Source: Staphylotrichum longicolle (lineage: Eukaryota > Ascomycota > Sordariomycetes > Sordariales > Chaetomiaceae). Taken from it: DNA of 64,000 nucleotides. The stretch lies in NCBI GenBank assembly GCA_019096155.1, contig JAHCVI010000002.1:186001-250000 (forward strand), written 5' to 3'. The position numbers were made by a program, and so were the translations under genes. A model generated the notes under the pieces. That model had not been told where the DNA came from. It saw only the letters and a list, made by a program, of their open reading frames with translations, and searched no databases. Positions 21,415 through 33,558 of the stretch are shown piece after piece (position 1 is the first letter of the stretch; each line of letters opens with the position of its first letter).

Positions 21415-23317
21415 CTAATTCTGGCCAGTCCGGGGAACTCGTATGAGCTTGGTCACTGTTGTTCCATCAAGAAGCACTTCGGTGGCTTCCTCAAGTTGAT
21501 ATCCGCGCAGCCATGGTAGGAAAACCGTCAAGACCGCCCAATACAAAACACCAAACGCAAGACTACAACAATGACCACGTCAGAGGAGCACGGGTTTCGG
21601 GGAACGCTGAGCAATAGGGGTGTGCGAAGACTTACACCGAGATGCCCACAAGTGCGTAGCTAACCCTGGACAGATGAGCGCTCCAATCTTCGCCTTGGCG
21701 GGAAACAAAGGGGGCCCACAAAAGGGCGCAGGATAAAAAAATCATCAGCCAAACAGCGGGCAGAAAAGCCCTGTAGGGCCGTCTAAGATCAGGTCGTGTC
21801 CATCGCAGCCGGAGCAGACCGAGCGAGATTGCGAGCGAGAGAACTTGACCTGGGTAGCCCTCCACATTGAGGATGAATGAGTAGATGTTCTTGTACGGAA
21901 TGGATATAACGATAACCGAGGGGATGTAGTGCAGAATCAGGCCGCCTAGCGGCGCTCCAAATGGGCGAGAAGAAGAAAGAGTCTCTCCGAACGGGAGGAG
22001 GCCCTGGCGTGCAATCTCCTGGTTGAGGCGGGCCTAATGGCACATGTGGTGAGCCACCTGCTCATATCGCGCGGTGAATTTGGGGCAGACATACCAATGC
22101 AAAGGTAACGACCATCACGTTGCCGGCTGCAGAAACAGCGACAGCGAGGGGAAGCAGGAGTTTCCCCAGGGTGTGGCCAAACACCCGTTGGAAGAACAAG
22201 GCGGCGACCAGCTCGCCACTCTCCTTGATCTCGTCGAGCGGGATGACCAGGAAATATGCCACGTTGATGAGTAAGTAGAGCAGACATGCTGTGGCGAGTG
22301 CCGTCGGCGCCGCGGATCGCAAGGTTCGCACCGGGTCTCGGACTTCATTCAAGACGTTGTTGACGTTCTGCAGGCCTGCATATGAGTAGAACACTTTGAA
22401 CAAGGCGGTACTGACGATGCCCCAGTTCCAGACCGAGCCTTCCCAGATGCCGTCCCACGTCGATGGAAAGGGGCTGTTCTTGCTGAGACCAGTGGTAACG
22501 TTGATTTCGCCAGGCTTGTAGCGTCCGATGACAACTGCCCCCGAGGCCAGTGTCATGAAGATGACCAAGCCAATCTTAACCCCGCCCAGAATGTTTTGCA
22601 GCACGATTCCGGTTCGCAAAAAACAGCCGTGGAGGACGGTGACGCCTGTCATCAAAGCCACCGCCAAAAGTCGGACATGGACTGGGTGTTCAGCCGGGGC
22701 TCTCCCCAAGGCGAAGAGGACGTACTCCCCAAACACGATACAGTTGCTTGCGGTAAATCCCAAAACGATGGCGTGAACCGCAACAAGAGTCGAGGCGAAG
22801 AAGCGCGGCCAGCGATAGGTGAACTCGAGATAAACCTTTTGCCCTATTGTATCAGAATCAGACGTCAGCGACCCGAGAGCCAACACCGTGTCTGCACTCT
22901 GGGGAAGAGGGCTCGGCTATACCCACCACCCGATCGAGGCAACATGCAGCCGTACTCGAGAGACACGACGAGTCCACACCAGCTGATGAGAGCGCCAGCA
23001 ACCCACAGCAGCAGACTCAGACCGATGCTCCCTACCGAGCTGACGATAGAGCCCGGTGTCGCAAATATGCCGCTTCCGATGACGCGCGAGATGATGAGAA
23101 TGTAGGCGCTGCTCCAGCCCAGATTGCGCCCGAGGACAGCCGTCTCAGGCAGAACGTCGTCTTCCACGGATCGTCCCGAGTTGTTGCCCTCGGTCTGGAC
23201 GACTTTGGCTGATGCATGGGGTTTGAGGATGCTGTGATAGCTAGGTGTCCGTGATTCTTGCGGGCTCGCAGCGTCCACTAGCAGTGGTGTCTCGGCGTCG
23301 GGCTCAGCAAATTCCAT
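21415..23317 (-). CDS. LAT-type amino-acid permease (Mup1-like)
   Basis: Four exons on minus: 23317-22927, 22843-22095, 22033-21636 and 21562-21415. They join to 561 residues. After a hydrophilic N-terminus (about 75 residues), the first membrane segment carries the amino-acid transporter signature SRVIGSGIFATPGSIVSSVG. About twelve hydrophobic segments follow, including SGG^QKVYLE at the first splice and FKVFYSYAGLQNVNNVLNEV. This arrangement fits the fungal L-type family that includes yeast methionine permease Mup1, which imports amino acids at the plasma membrane. The specific substrate is inference. It ends IRVPRTGQN with a TAG at 21415-21417. Confidence 0.88.
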
Positions 23318-23856
23318 GATGGCTAGGTCTTTTGAGCCTCAGCGCGCGGTATGCGATGCTGGCGCAGTGATGGTAGAAAGTTACAAAGCCCTGCCAAGCT
23401 GGTAAAAGCCGCGAGGCATGCCCAGGTGTCCGGACGCGGTTGGTGGTCGCGATGGAGATGGCAGGGCAGTCAAGTGTACGCTGGCCGTGATGGACATGTT
23501 TCTGGATGCCGTTGACCCTGACCCCCAAAAGATCAGCGACAGGTTGATTTGTCAGGTTGAGCTGCGCAAGCCCGAGTGGGGGGAAAGTCAGCAAGATACG
23601 GCATCTTGAAACAGAACAGACACGCGTGTCGTGTCGCGTGTGCAAGGCGCAAGATGGCGTGCTCACGTGTGACACCAACACCATCAATGCATGGAATGCG
23701 CACCAACCCCCTGATGCTAGATAAGATACACCTCTCCTCATTCCACAAGCTTACGCACTTGACCGTCCCGTCTGCCACTGACCCCTGCCTGAGCGGGAAG
23801 GTGTGAGCAGAAGCACGGGAGGAACATTTATGAACTGTGTCTAATGCTGTGTATAT
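23318..23856. other. Intergenic, permease promoter side
   Basis: Contains the 5' flank of the permease gene and the 3' flank of the next minus-strand gene. Open frames on both strands lack any motif. I see nothing nameable. Confidence 0.45.
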
Positions 23857-25559
23857 TCAACCTCGCAGTGCTTGGAGTCTTGGCAGCCTGCTCCGCGAGT
23901 GACTACGAGTATTGTAAGTAGCACTGAGCATCGAGGCTTGGCTGAGGCTCCCAATGTCCAAGGCGTCTAGAGTTTTGTCACCGCCGTCACCGTCACCGTC
24001 GTCTTCACTATCGATTGCGCTCTCTTCCCCGGCACTCTCTCCGTTCGTACTGTATCCCTCACTTTCGCCCCCACCCGACATCATGCCTCGAGATTCGTTG
24101 CAGGACTCGGTGTCGGACTCATCCACTTCGCTTGCAGAACTTGCCATCTCCGATGTCTCATCCTGATAGCCACTTTCGGAGTCCTCGCCAACCATTGCCA
24201 GCTCCTCAGCAAGGGAGAGTCTTCTTTTGAGAGGCGGCCTCGTCTTCAGACTTCTAGGGTCTGTTCTCTGGTTAGCACGGGGCGCTTACATGTAAACAGC
24301 CAAGCAAGGGGCATTGGAAAACAGGGGGCATCTGTACCTTCTTGCGAGATACCCTGTATCGTGTTTCTGCGTGTTAGGTGGCGCGGATCTGGACAGGTGG
24401 CATGGACTGTACTCCCGGCCCGAGGTGTGGTAGCCCGGGACTGGGCAGGCGAAGTGTTTTGAAAAGAGACAGAGGGCTGCTTCCTTAGACTCGCTTGTAT
24501 GGGCCTGTGCCCGTTGAGCTGCGGGCATGCTTGTTGTACAAGCGGCGCTGAAACCAGGCTTTCTCTGCTCGGCAGTAAACCAAGTTCTCTTCGTTGCAAC
24601 TCGAGCGCCCGAAACAATAACCGGTTGTAGCCTTCGTAGAAATGCTTTTGGATGGGGCCGAAGTCTGTGCCATGGTCAGCAAAGGCTTGGAGATCTAATT
24701 AGCCGGCACTCAACTTACCCCCTTCGTGTAGTTGGTTAACTTCCTTGACCACCTTGAGCTGGCCTTCGGCAAACTCCAATGACTCGATGGCGACATGGAT
24801 GGCAGCCTGTACACGCATCTCTGATTGCAGGGCCTTCACGAGCTGTGTCTCCGGCCTTCCATGAATGTCGACTTCGACGTGGAGATGCCTAGTCGCACCA
24901 CGGTCTTCCAAGCGGGGAAAATTCTCGGTTTTTGTCCAAGCTTCAGGTTGTCGTCGTGGTGTCGTTGCCGCGGAAGAACTGCTGGGACGGGTGGCCGGTC
25001 GCCTTGAAAAGATTTGCGGTTCATCTTGGGCCGCGGTCGGTTGGCTGATTCTCAGTGACTGGGGCGTTGTCTCCTTTTTCACGACAGATGGGGGTGTTCG
25101 GGGAGCCCCTGCTGTCTGTTGGAGGCACGTCTGTTGAAACGAGGATAGTGTGCTCTGTACTGAGGCCAGAAGGTGACCGAGAGTTGGGCACAGAACTTCA
25201 CCCAGCCGGTCTTGGGACTTCTCCTGTGGCAGAACATTCTGAAGCATGCCGAGAGCGAGGTGAAGGCTCGCGCTCATGGTGAGCACTGCGCCAACCAGGA
25301 TCTCTTTGTCGGCATCATCCAACGGCTGGGCCAGCGAGCTGAGCCTTTCGATGGCCAGGACGGGGCTGTCGGTGACGTTCTCCCCGCGTACTGAACGCAA
25401 AAGCCATTCCGGGAACAGAGCCATGACTTGCTGGGGGAGCAAATGTTCGATTGCGTCCAAGGACCGGAGCGGCCAATCACCTGGCGCGATGCCGATGTGC
25501 CTTGTTCGCTGTTGCGGATTTGACAGCATCGGAAACCATCGTCGGGGGTTGCGTGACAT
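23857..25559 (-). CDS. Unrecognised protein with acidic C-terminal tail
   Basis: I do not recognise this family. Three exons (25559-24719, 24664-24338, 24260-23857) join in frame to 523 residues. The first junction gives HEGDFGPIQKHFYEGYNRLL. The second, using a GTACAG donor, gives GISQEDPRSLKTRPPLKRR followed by LSLAEELAMVGEDSESGYQD. The N-terminal half has a leucine-rich helical segment (about residues 25-110). The middle is Ser/Pro/Thr-rich and the last 110 residues are Asp/Glu/Ser/Gly-rich. The tail is typical of nuclear or cytoplasmic regulatory proteins, but that is only a guess. An upstream in-frame start at 25,664 would add 35 residues. The second intron donor could be a few bases away. 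Confidence 0.7.
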
Positions 25560-26482
25560 AGGGGGCCGCCTCCTATCGGGTGGCTGGTATGCAGATTCGA
25601 GTGCTGGACTCCTGACGGAGTAGCGAGTAGCGAGTAGCGGTGTGCGCTGGTCCCAAACCCACACACATGCGGTGTGTTGTGGATTCGGCAGGGGTTCAGC
25701 AGGACGCTAACTGCACGTGGAAGCGCCGGGTTGGTGGAACACTGCCTTGGAGCGCTTGTCCACACCTTCCATGCAATAGGAAGAAGGGTCACTGGAAGCT
25801 ACGATTGGGAGAAGCATGCAAGAGGGGTCAACTGGACCCAACGACGATATGGTAGCCGCGGTCCATCCCAGCGGGAAGGCCAAAGCATGGCCCACCAGGG
25901 AGTAAAATCAAACGCAGGTCAGTCAATCTGTGCGGAATCTCTGCGACTCCAATCAACCAACCGATTGTGGAGATGGATGCAGGGATCTTACGATTCGTCG
26001 TCCCAAGATTCAGGGGCTCGGATCAAAATCCGTTCCACATGGCCTTTGATAGCTCTTGGGATCTGGTGAAATGTGAATCTTCGTCGGCCGATCATGGCAT
26101 ACTGCCTTATTTCACAGTATTCTCGTTTGTCAAGAGAAACCAAAACAAATGAAGGAACCTAAGAAAGATTCACATGCGGTGCTTGCAAAATGTGGGTGAG
26201 CGGGGTTTCTGCCGCGTTGACCCAGTCAATCAGCCCCTCAACGAGAGCCAAGTGGATGAGCGGATTGACGACTGAGGCATTGTGATGGAGTTCTTGGAAC
26301 TACGCCAGAAGTGCGTAGACCTTATTGCTGTGCTTGTCAAGGTTGGTCTAAGGTACCTCCCCTTGATGTATCCTGGTAGTTACAATGCTGTCTTGTTCTG
26401 GGTATTACTATCAATAATTATGCCTCTCTGGTAGCTACTAGTTAATGGTTTTAACACTTCCAAGCCACACGTCAGTGTCTAT
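25560..26482. other. Intergenic
   Basis: Lies between two minus-strand genes, the upstream flank of one and the downstream flank of the next. A plus-strand frame at 25,674-26,069 has no motif. The part from about 26,100 to 26,480 is somewhat AT-rich. Confidence 0.45.
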
Positions 26483-27500
26483 CTACCCTGGCAACTCGTG
26501 CTCCCTGGGCTGAACCTGTGAAGATGCAATCTCGACTGGCGCAATCCTTGAGCTCAACTCCACAGGAGACGCCTTTTGGGTCCAATACTTGTCCTGCCAT
26601 TGATGGCCCTCGACCAGCTGGGCCACATATTTTGGTTGCTCCCTTTCAGGCGGTGCACCGTTGTCCTGAACTTGCACAGGACCTTCACCGTCGTCTTCCA
26701 TCCTGCTGTGAGTCCTTCTCCGCCAAAACCACGCAAACACGCCCCCCGCAAAGGCCAGGACACCCACCGCTACACCAACACCAATTCCTGCTGCCGCTCC
26801 CGCACTCAATCCACCTCCACTGGGAGTGGAGGTAGCCGTTGGCGTGGAGGTCTCCGAGGAGTTGGCCCCGTTTTCGTTGTCTGGCGTCTGGGTCGCTGCG
26901 GCGTTGACGCCGGTTCTGGAGGCGGGTCTGGTGCTGGAGCTCGTGCTGACACTGAGTGTGGTCGTGCTGCTTGCGGATGTTGTCGCTGTTGATGTCGTGG
27001 ACAACGATGATGAGGTCGTTGCTGTTGGTACTGATGACGGACCAAACACCATGGGCCCTGAGCTTCGCTCCTGGCCGAGGATGTTGAAAGACGGGCTGTT
27101 GGCCCCAAAGCCGGCGACTAACCCCGGTCGTAGATTGAACCAACACGGACCGGCCGAAGTAAGATTGAGTAGTATGGGGAAAGTGGCATTGTATCCCGGC
27201 GCGCTCTTCCTCAAGGCTGTACGGTGCACGCGGGTTAGCAGGTGCATGTCATCGGCAAGGTGGGGAGGGATGCTTATGCGTACCCTCGTTGATTTTGCCG
27301 TCCCCACTGCTGCACCAGAGATACAGGTTGGGTGTTGGGAACGGGCTCGTGTATGTCACATTGACAGTGTCCATCTTGTTGTATATTTGATTTTCCGTGG
27401 GGTAAATGAATACCACTCCATGATTTGGGTCGTCGTCTTGCGCAGCAACGGCCGAGGCCATCAAGACGCCCGCAAGCAGAAGCTTCAACCCGGAAACCAT
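26483..27500 (-). CDS. Mucin-like single-pass membrane protein
   Basis: Two exons (27500-27284, 27216-26483) encode 316 residues. The start chosen gives MVSGLKLLLAGVLMASAVAA, a clean signal peptide. An upstream in-frame Met would bury it. The outer domain (about residues 22-125) has Cys and N-glycosylation sites (NVTY, YNATF, LNLTS). A Ser/Thr-rich stalk follows (about 130-195), then a Gly/Ala/Val membrane span (GAAAGIGVGVAVGVLAFAGG) ending FWRRR as a stop-transfer. About 75 cytoplasmic residues complete it. The design is that of fungal cell-surface or wall-sensor-like proteins, but no WSC or other named domain is seen. The intron is 67 bp. Confidence 0.8.
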
Positions 27501-29360
27501 GCGGCTTGGCTGTGAGGGCCTGGATTGGCGAAGAGGAGCGCTGGCGGCCATTGTCAAGTTTCTCGGCCACACGGCGGCTATTCGGATGATGGCTTGGTCG
27601 CACACATCCAGCGATGCGAGAGTCTTTGGGCTTCTGGTCCGAGAAATTGGCCGGCACGACCCCTTTGTTCAGTTGCGATCAAGATTCGCCACGGAAACTT
27701 GGCTGGATGGATGCGGCGTCGTGCTGTGCCGCACCAGCTTCCGAGGCAGCCATCGAGTCCGAAGGAGCTTGGCTGGTCTGTGAAACACGACAACCCCTGG
27801 TCAGCGAGCCACAGCGGCAATGTCGCCTAATTTTGGCGCGAAATCTGGTCTTGGCGTTCCACCACCACCGGACTGAAAGCCCCGGTGAGGGAGACCTGGC
27901 GGTTGGGTTCTGCCGTCCAACATGCTCTCCGCCGCCGCTTCCGGCTCCGATGAAGTCGGCGTCTCCGCTCCAGCCCGGCCACGGCCCGTCCCGGGGACAA
28001 CGGGGAACCTTCCCCGGCGACGCGGTAGGACGCGCAGACTTGAAAGCCCCTGGGAAAGGGACACATCTTTGCCGGGCTGTCGGAGGATAGGCTTGTTCTG
28101 ACGACGGGTGCACCCGGCCCAGCCAAGGAGGGAATGATTGTTCTTGCCTCAATGCATGTCTGCCCAAGATCTGTGGTGAGCATACGCCGGAGTTTCTGAC
28201 ATTGCGGTACTCACCTGTCAATCCCGACTCCAACTGTCGCCAGAGCCAGAAATGGGTTTAGCCCGACTCCAGTAAAGGGTCTTACTTGCCTTTGGGCTCG
28301 CGTTTACGATCTCCCCTGGCCATTGGTCTCTGCTTTGTGGCAACAATCCTTCGCACAATTCGGGCTTTCCGGTGCTGCTAGCAGTGGACACCGGCGTTCG
28401 TCGTGCACTCACCATGTATCAATCAGTTCGCCTTGCAGAGAAAGGACCGGTTGCTCCTAGCATCCTCTTTGAACCTCTTGTCGAGGTTTGGTCTGAAATG
28501 ACAATGCTAAGACATAGTCGCCATGAGATCAAGCCAACCGCGGAATTGTAAGATCATCCGAGTTCCAGAGAGTATACCTTACTCACCTGATCGAGGCATT
28601 TCCAGCGGCGAGCTTGAGTCGCAGCAGTTCCCAGACTGAGTCGCGCCCTCGGACATGGCGACGTCACCCGACATCATATGGCATCTTCCCTCTGCCACCA
28701 CTGGATTCTTACTCTCCCGGAATCTGGAGCGAGATAAGAGACGGCCCTCTGCGTAAGGGTGATGCACGGTTAGACCCACAGGTGTCCTTGGCCCCTATCA
28801 CACCTTGGTTCTTACTAAGAACCATGCCATTCCCCTCGCCCTCCATGCCGAGTCTGTGTGCGCTGAAGGGCGGATTTGGGCGCCAGGGCTGACCCTGTCA
28901 ATGCACGCCTCTCGAGACGGCCGGTTTCTCGGAAGCTTTGATGGGTAGCTCACCGGCTTGGGACCGCTTTACCCCGGTCCTGTTCACCACGGGAGGGCAA
29001 GTGCTCAGGCGGCGGCAAATAGAAGCTCGAAGAATACGAACCGGCAGCAAGAATAACAGCATGGGATCACAAACCACTCATACTGACATGTCCAATGGGC
29101 ATAGGGCCAGAGAAGTGCATCCCCCGGTACCACTGGCAGCTCAAAGCTTGGCTGGGGATTGCTGCAGTTGTTAACAGAGGCTACACCCAGGATACTTGGA
29201 AGCTCACCGCTCTGTTGCGGGCCGTCAACTCCCACCTGTCTATCTCGAACCCATACTTCAACTCCCACATCCAAGTTTCCCATCTCTTGTGTCTTTTGCT
29301 CCCCCCCGGACACTGAAAACCCTCGTCCCAGATCCCAGGCCTGGGCCCCTGGTAGCCGCC
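27501..29360. other. Long intergenic stretch with minus-strand splice-like signals
   Basis: No protein is recognised in 1.86 kb. On minus, strong donor-like sequences occur (GATCAG|GTGAGTAAG near 28,588 and GACAG|GTGAGTACC near 28,218), with an acceptor-like CACCACAG near 28,175. A short spliced transcript is therefore possible. Open frames there (27,679-28,233 minus, 184 codons) have no motif. The sulfate permease promoter must lie at the right end. Confidence 0.4.
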
Positions 29361-31503
29361 ATGATTCGAACATTTGACAAGGCTAAAGAAGCTTTCGTGG
29401 CGGACTTCACTTGGAATCGCGTACGGCGCCTTGTTACAGCCGGAGCTCGCGCCTTTCCCAGTGCCGCCGCTGAATATGCGACCGACAAGGTCCCGATCGT
29501 CGGCTGGCTGCCTTCTTATAACCCCCGTTGGCTCATTTCTGACATGATCGCGGGATTGACGGTTGGGCTCATGATGGTCCCACAGGCGCTATCATATGCC
29601 CGAATTGCCACGGTCCCGGTCCAATATGGCCTCATGTCTAGCTGGCTGCCGTCGGCCCTCTACGCTCTCATGGGCACCACAAAAGGTAAGTATTGGGTGG
29701 AGACGACCATCATGCCGTGATAGCAAGTGACACGGCCTAACTCGGTGATGGATGGCAGACTTGTCCACAGGTCCGACCTCACTGATCAGCATGCTTACCG
29801 CTGAAGCCATCGCGGAGCTTCAGGGCGAGGCGACTCCGTCCCAGATTGCATCGGCGATTGCAATGATGATTGGCATTTACGGTCTGATTGTCGGACTGTT
29901 GAAGCTCGGGTTCCTCCTCGAGTTCATCTCGCTCCCGATCCTCAGCGGATTCATCTCAGCCGTCGCCATCACCATCATCCTCAACCAGCTGGACTCGCTC
30001 CTCGGCGAGCCCAACGTGAGCGGCGACACGACGGCACAGATTCAAAAAATCTTTCAGCGACTGCCGCAGGCAAATGGATACGCGTGTGCCGTTGGTTTTT
30101 CGAGCATCTTGTTGTTGGCAGTTCTTGACCAGGCCGGAAAACGGTGGGGGAAGAGGAACAAGGCCATCTGGTTTGTCTCCATCACCCGGGCGTTCATCGC
30201 CCTTGTGGTGTTCACCGGAATCGGATACGCGGTCAATAAACCACGGGGCAGCCCAGACCAATTCTTGTTCGAGGTTGCCGAGGTGGAAACAGAAGGCCAG
30301 GAGCCTCCGAGTGTCCCGACCATCGGACTGCTTTCCAAGGTTGCCAGCCAAAGCATAGCAATCTTCATTGGTTCAGCAGTGGAGCACACGGCCATCGCTC
30401 GGGGCTTCGGCAACAGAAACAACTACGTGGCGGACCAGAGCCAGGAGCTGACCTTTTACGGCGTGGCCAACATTGCCAACAGCTTTTTCCACGCCATGGG
30501 AGTCGGCGGCGCCATGTCGCGGACCGCGGTCAACTCTGCCTGCCATGTCAAGTCGCCCCTTTCAGGCCTTGCCACGGCTGCGGTCGTGCTCGTGTCCATT
30601 TTCAAACTGGCCGGCACGTTGTTTTGGATCCCCAAAGCCACCCTGGCCGCCATTGTGATCACTGCCGTGGCACCTCTGATTTCTCCGCCGTCGGTATTTT
30701 ATCGCTACTGGAAGACTTCCCTTGCGGACTTTGTCTCGTCGATGATCGCCCTCTGGGTCTCTCTGTTTGTCTCCACCGGGATCGGCATCGCCAGCTCGGT
30801 GGGCTTCAACATCCTCTACGTCCTGCTGCGCCAAGTGTTTGCTGTGGTGTCGACGACGCCGGACCCCCGATCAGAGCTCGCTGTCGCCCTCGACGAAGCC
30901 CGCAACATCCCGTCATGCACCCCGGTCGATTCGCGAATTTTCCAGTTCACCGACTCGGTTTTCTTTCCGAATGCGTACCGCATGAAGACGTCGATTGTCG
31001 AAGAAGTCAAGACACGCCACGCACCAGTATTCAACAGCGCGGAGGGCCTGGAGGCGGAGAGGAACTGGTCCGTAACAAGAGAAAAACGGCTTGCGAAGCT
31101 CCGGGGGCGTGCAGGCATCTCCGACCCTGCCGCGCTGCCCCCGATCGGGCTTGTGGTCCTCGACTTCCACAAAGTCAACCACATCGACACGACTGCTTGC
31201 ACGCACCTCAAGATGATGACCTCAGAGATCAGGGCATACGGCGGCTCGGGCGTGCAGGTCCGGTTTGCGGGCATGTCTGGGTATGTGCAGCAGCGCTTTG
31301 AGCGTGCGGGATGGTGCATCGTCCGAGGAGACGACACGCGTGGGGGGGTGGATGAGGAGCAGGTCGTCAGGTCGTACCGCAATGCCGCGGATGCCGTTTC
31401 TGCCCCGAGGCTCCATGGAAGCTCGACACAGAGCGATGGAGATGATGAGGAACCAAAGAGAGACCTCCTGGCACAGCATGTCGTGCAGGAAGAGCAAGTC
31501 TAA
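29361..31503 (+). CDS. SulP/SLC26-family sulfate permease with STAS domain
   Basis: Two exons (29361-29685, 29759-31503) with a 73-bp intron encode 689 residues. The start MIRTFDKAKEAF is at the first in-frame ATG. The SulP signature is clear: YNPRWLISDMIAGLTVGLMM then VPQALSYARIATVP, then LSTGPTSLISMLTAEAI, and many hydrophobic helices up to about residue 500. A C-terminal STAS domain (about 590-640) includes VVLDFHKVNHIDTTA and GVQVRFAGMSGYVQQRFERA. Family members import sulfate, or related oxyanions, with protons at the plasma membrane. FQFTDSVFFPNAYRMKTSIV, between the membrane part and STAS, is typical of fungal sulfate permeases. The next gene starts 210 bp downstream on the same strand. 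Confidence 0.93.
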
Positions 31504-31517
31504 GGGTTAGGGTTCGG
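31504..31517 (+). promoter_or_regulatory. Telobox-like motif (two TTAGGG units)
   Basis: GGGTTAGGGTTC follows the sulfate permease stop codon directly and lies about 200 bp before the GST start. Two telomere-type repeats are enough for a telobox, a site bound by Myb-type telobox factors in other fungi. Use here is unproven. Confidence 0.3.
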
Positions 31518-31712
31518 ATCATTCCCGACAGATGTGTGTTCAGGTCCCGTCGCTTTGGGTGACGTAACTCCGGCGCGCACCTTCCCACTTCCCTCACCTC
31601 ACTTCTCACCCCCGCCCTCATCCGTCCATCTCTCCGGCCACACCTTTCCGTCCCCGCCCCGGCTTTCCCCCGTCCGTAGCAAGTCCCACACAACACCGCC
31701 CAACCCTCAACA

Positions 31713-32587
31713 ATGGCTTCCGAAGCACCGGCAAAGCGGCAAAAGTCGGCCAAGGACGTGCCTTACAGTCTCGTCTACTGGCCCGGCATCCCCGGCCGCG
31801 GGGAGCATGTGCGGCTTGCTCTGGAGGAGGCAGGGGCCGAGTACTCCGACACGGCCTTTACAGACGGCGGCATCGACGAGGTCATGGCATTCGTGCAAGG
31901 GAAGGCGCCCGACGACGGCATCAACCCCCCGCCCTGCGCGCCGCCCATCCTGAAGCACGGGGATCTGGTCATCAGCCAGACACCCAACATCCTCCAGTAC
32001 CTGGGCACCCGTCTCGGGCTCCTGCCGGGCGCCGACGAGGACCCGGATGCCCTCTACAGGGTCAACGCGCTGGCGCTGACAGCCCTGGACGGCCTGAGCA
32101 ACGAGCCGCACGACTGCCACCATCCCATCGCGACAGGGCTCTACTACGAGGATCAAAAGGTAGAGAGCAAGCGAAAGTCGGAGGATTATGTGAAGAACAG
32201 GCTGCCCAAGTTTATGTCGTACTTTGAACGGGTACTTGGGTCCAAGGCCAGCGGCGACGGGCCATGGCTGTACGGTGGCCGTCTCACATACGCCGATTTG
32301 GTGTTGTTCCAGGTACGTCGCACGCATTCCCTCATTGTTCCGCAACGTTGGAGAACTGGATCTGACAGACCGCTTTTCCTTCTCGACAGTGTGTGGATGG
32401 CGTCAAGTTCATGTTCCCCAAAGCCATGGGAAAGCTGGAGAAAGATGGAAAGCATGAAAAGGTCTTTGCGCTTCACAAAGCGGTGGCAGAGCGCCCCAAG
32501 ATCAAGGCCTACCTCGAGAGCCCGCGGCGGCAGAAGTACTCCAGCGGCATCTACAGGTATTATGAGGAGCTTGATGTCGAACCCTAA
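31713..32587 (+). CDS. Glutathione S-transferase
   Basis: Two exons (31713-32312, 32390-32587) give 265 residues. After about 17 extra residues the thioredoxin-like domain reads YSLVYWPGIPGRGEHVRLAL, with the expected N-terminal Tyr. The glutathione-contact motif follows in the form HGDLVISQTPNILQYLG. The helical C-terminal domain has DGPWLYGGRLTYADLVLFQ at the splice and ends YRYYEELDVEP. Length and motifs fit soluble sigma/alpha-like fungal GSTs, which conjugate glutathione to electrophiles in the cytosol. The substrate range cannot be told. It lies in the same direction as the sulfate permease, a possible link through sulfur use that is only suggestive. Confidence 0.88.
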
Positions 32588-33021
32588 CCTTGTGTGTTGG
32601 GTCGAGGCAGACACTGCATGGGCTGAATGACATAACGATTTACCAGACTAGAACTGTGGGGCTGGCTCAGGTAAGCTGTGTGCCGTCTCTGATTATTCAG
32701 GCTCCGGTTTCCGAGGTCGATGGATGGTGACGCACCGGTTTTCCAATGATTATTTCATGGTTCGGCCCCTGGAATCTATCCTTGTATAAACGACCCGTCG
32801 CCTTCCCACTCGTGTTGCTGTGTTCCTGAGCTTTCTTACTAGGATCTCATGCTCGACGCTTGACATGTTCCCTTCCGTTCTTGGTGTTTTCGCCATTTCA
32901 TTTCCTCCACACGCATTGCGTCTGCACAACCCACGAGGGTCTTCAGACATCACAGCCCACTAACCGCACCCCTCGCCCAATACAACAGGTAGCCCGGCAG
33001 AGCGGGTTGAGCAAAAATACG
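32588..33021. other. Intergenic between GST and cupin genes
   Basis: Contains the GST 3' region and the cupin 5' flank. A pyrimidine-rich stretch lies at 32,860-32,930. I see no gene. Confidence 0.45.
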
Positions 33022-33558
33022 ATGGCGCCCTTCAAGACACCCAGCAGCGACCCTCCCAAACATGAGATGCAGTACTTCCCAGCATGACAACCGCTTTGCC
33101 GTCCGAGTCGGGCGAGTTCCGCCGCGTGCTCTGGACGGGGTTGTATTCACAGGTGGTTCTCATGACGGTCCCCGTGGGAGGGGACATTGGCGAAGAGGCA
33201 AGGATGCGGAAACCGAACCGGGCGTAGTCACTGGCGCTGACCAAAGGGGTAGATACACACCGTGGACCAAATCCTGACTTTCACATCCGGAACGGGTCTC
33301 GCGCAGGTGGGTGGGCGAGACCAGGAGGTCAAGGCCGGGGACATGGTGATTGTGCCGGCCGGAACGAAGCACCAGTTCCTGAACAAGGGGCCAACCCCGC
33401 TCATCCTGTACACGGTGTACTCGCCCGCCGAGCACAAGGCCACGACAGTGCACAAGACCAAGGAGGAAGGGGACCGCGAGGAAGAAGAGGGCATTGACGA
33501 GCCCCCGTCGTGGAGCCAGCGGAGCAAGAAGGAGAACGAGGCCGAAGGCCTGGTCTGA
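33022..33558 (+). CDS. Small cupin-domain protein, frame broken near N-terminus
   Basis: Exons are 33022-33197 and 33253-33558. The first frame opens MAPFKTPSSDPPKHEMQYF and runs into TGA at about 33085. The rest continues one base out of step from the ATG at 33084 (MTTALPSESGEFRRVLW). Total exon length is one base short of a multiple of three, consistent with a single-base deletion near 33,083. The cupin core is intact: VPVGGDIGEE, then IHTVDQILTFTSGTGLAQVG, then KAGDMVIVPAGTKHQFLN, with His residues for metal binding. The C-terminus is acidic and Lys-rich. The 55-bp intron has a GC donor (GAG|GCAAGG). If translation starts at 33084, a 139-residue cupin remains. The enzyme activity is unknown. 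Confidence 0.75.
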
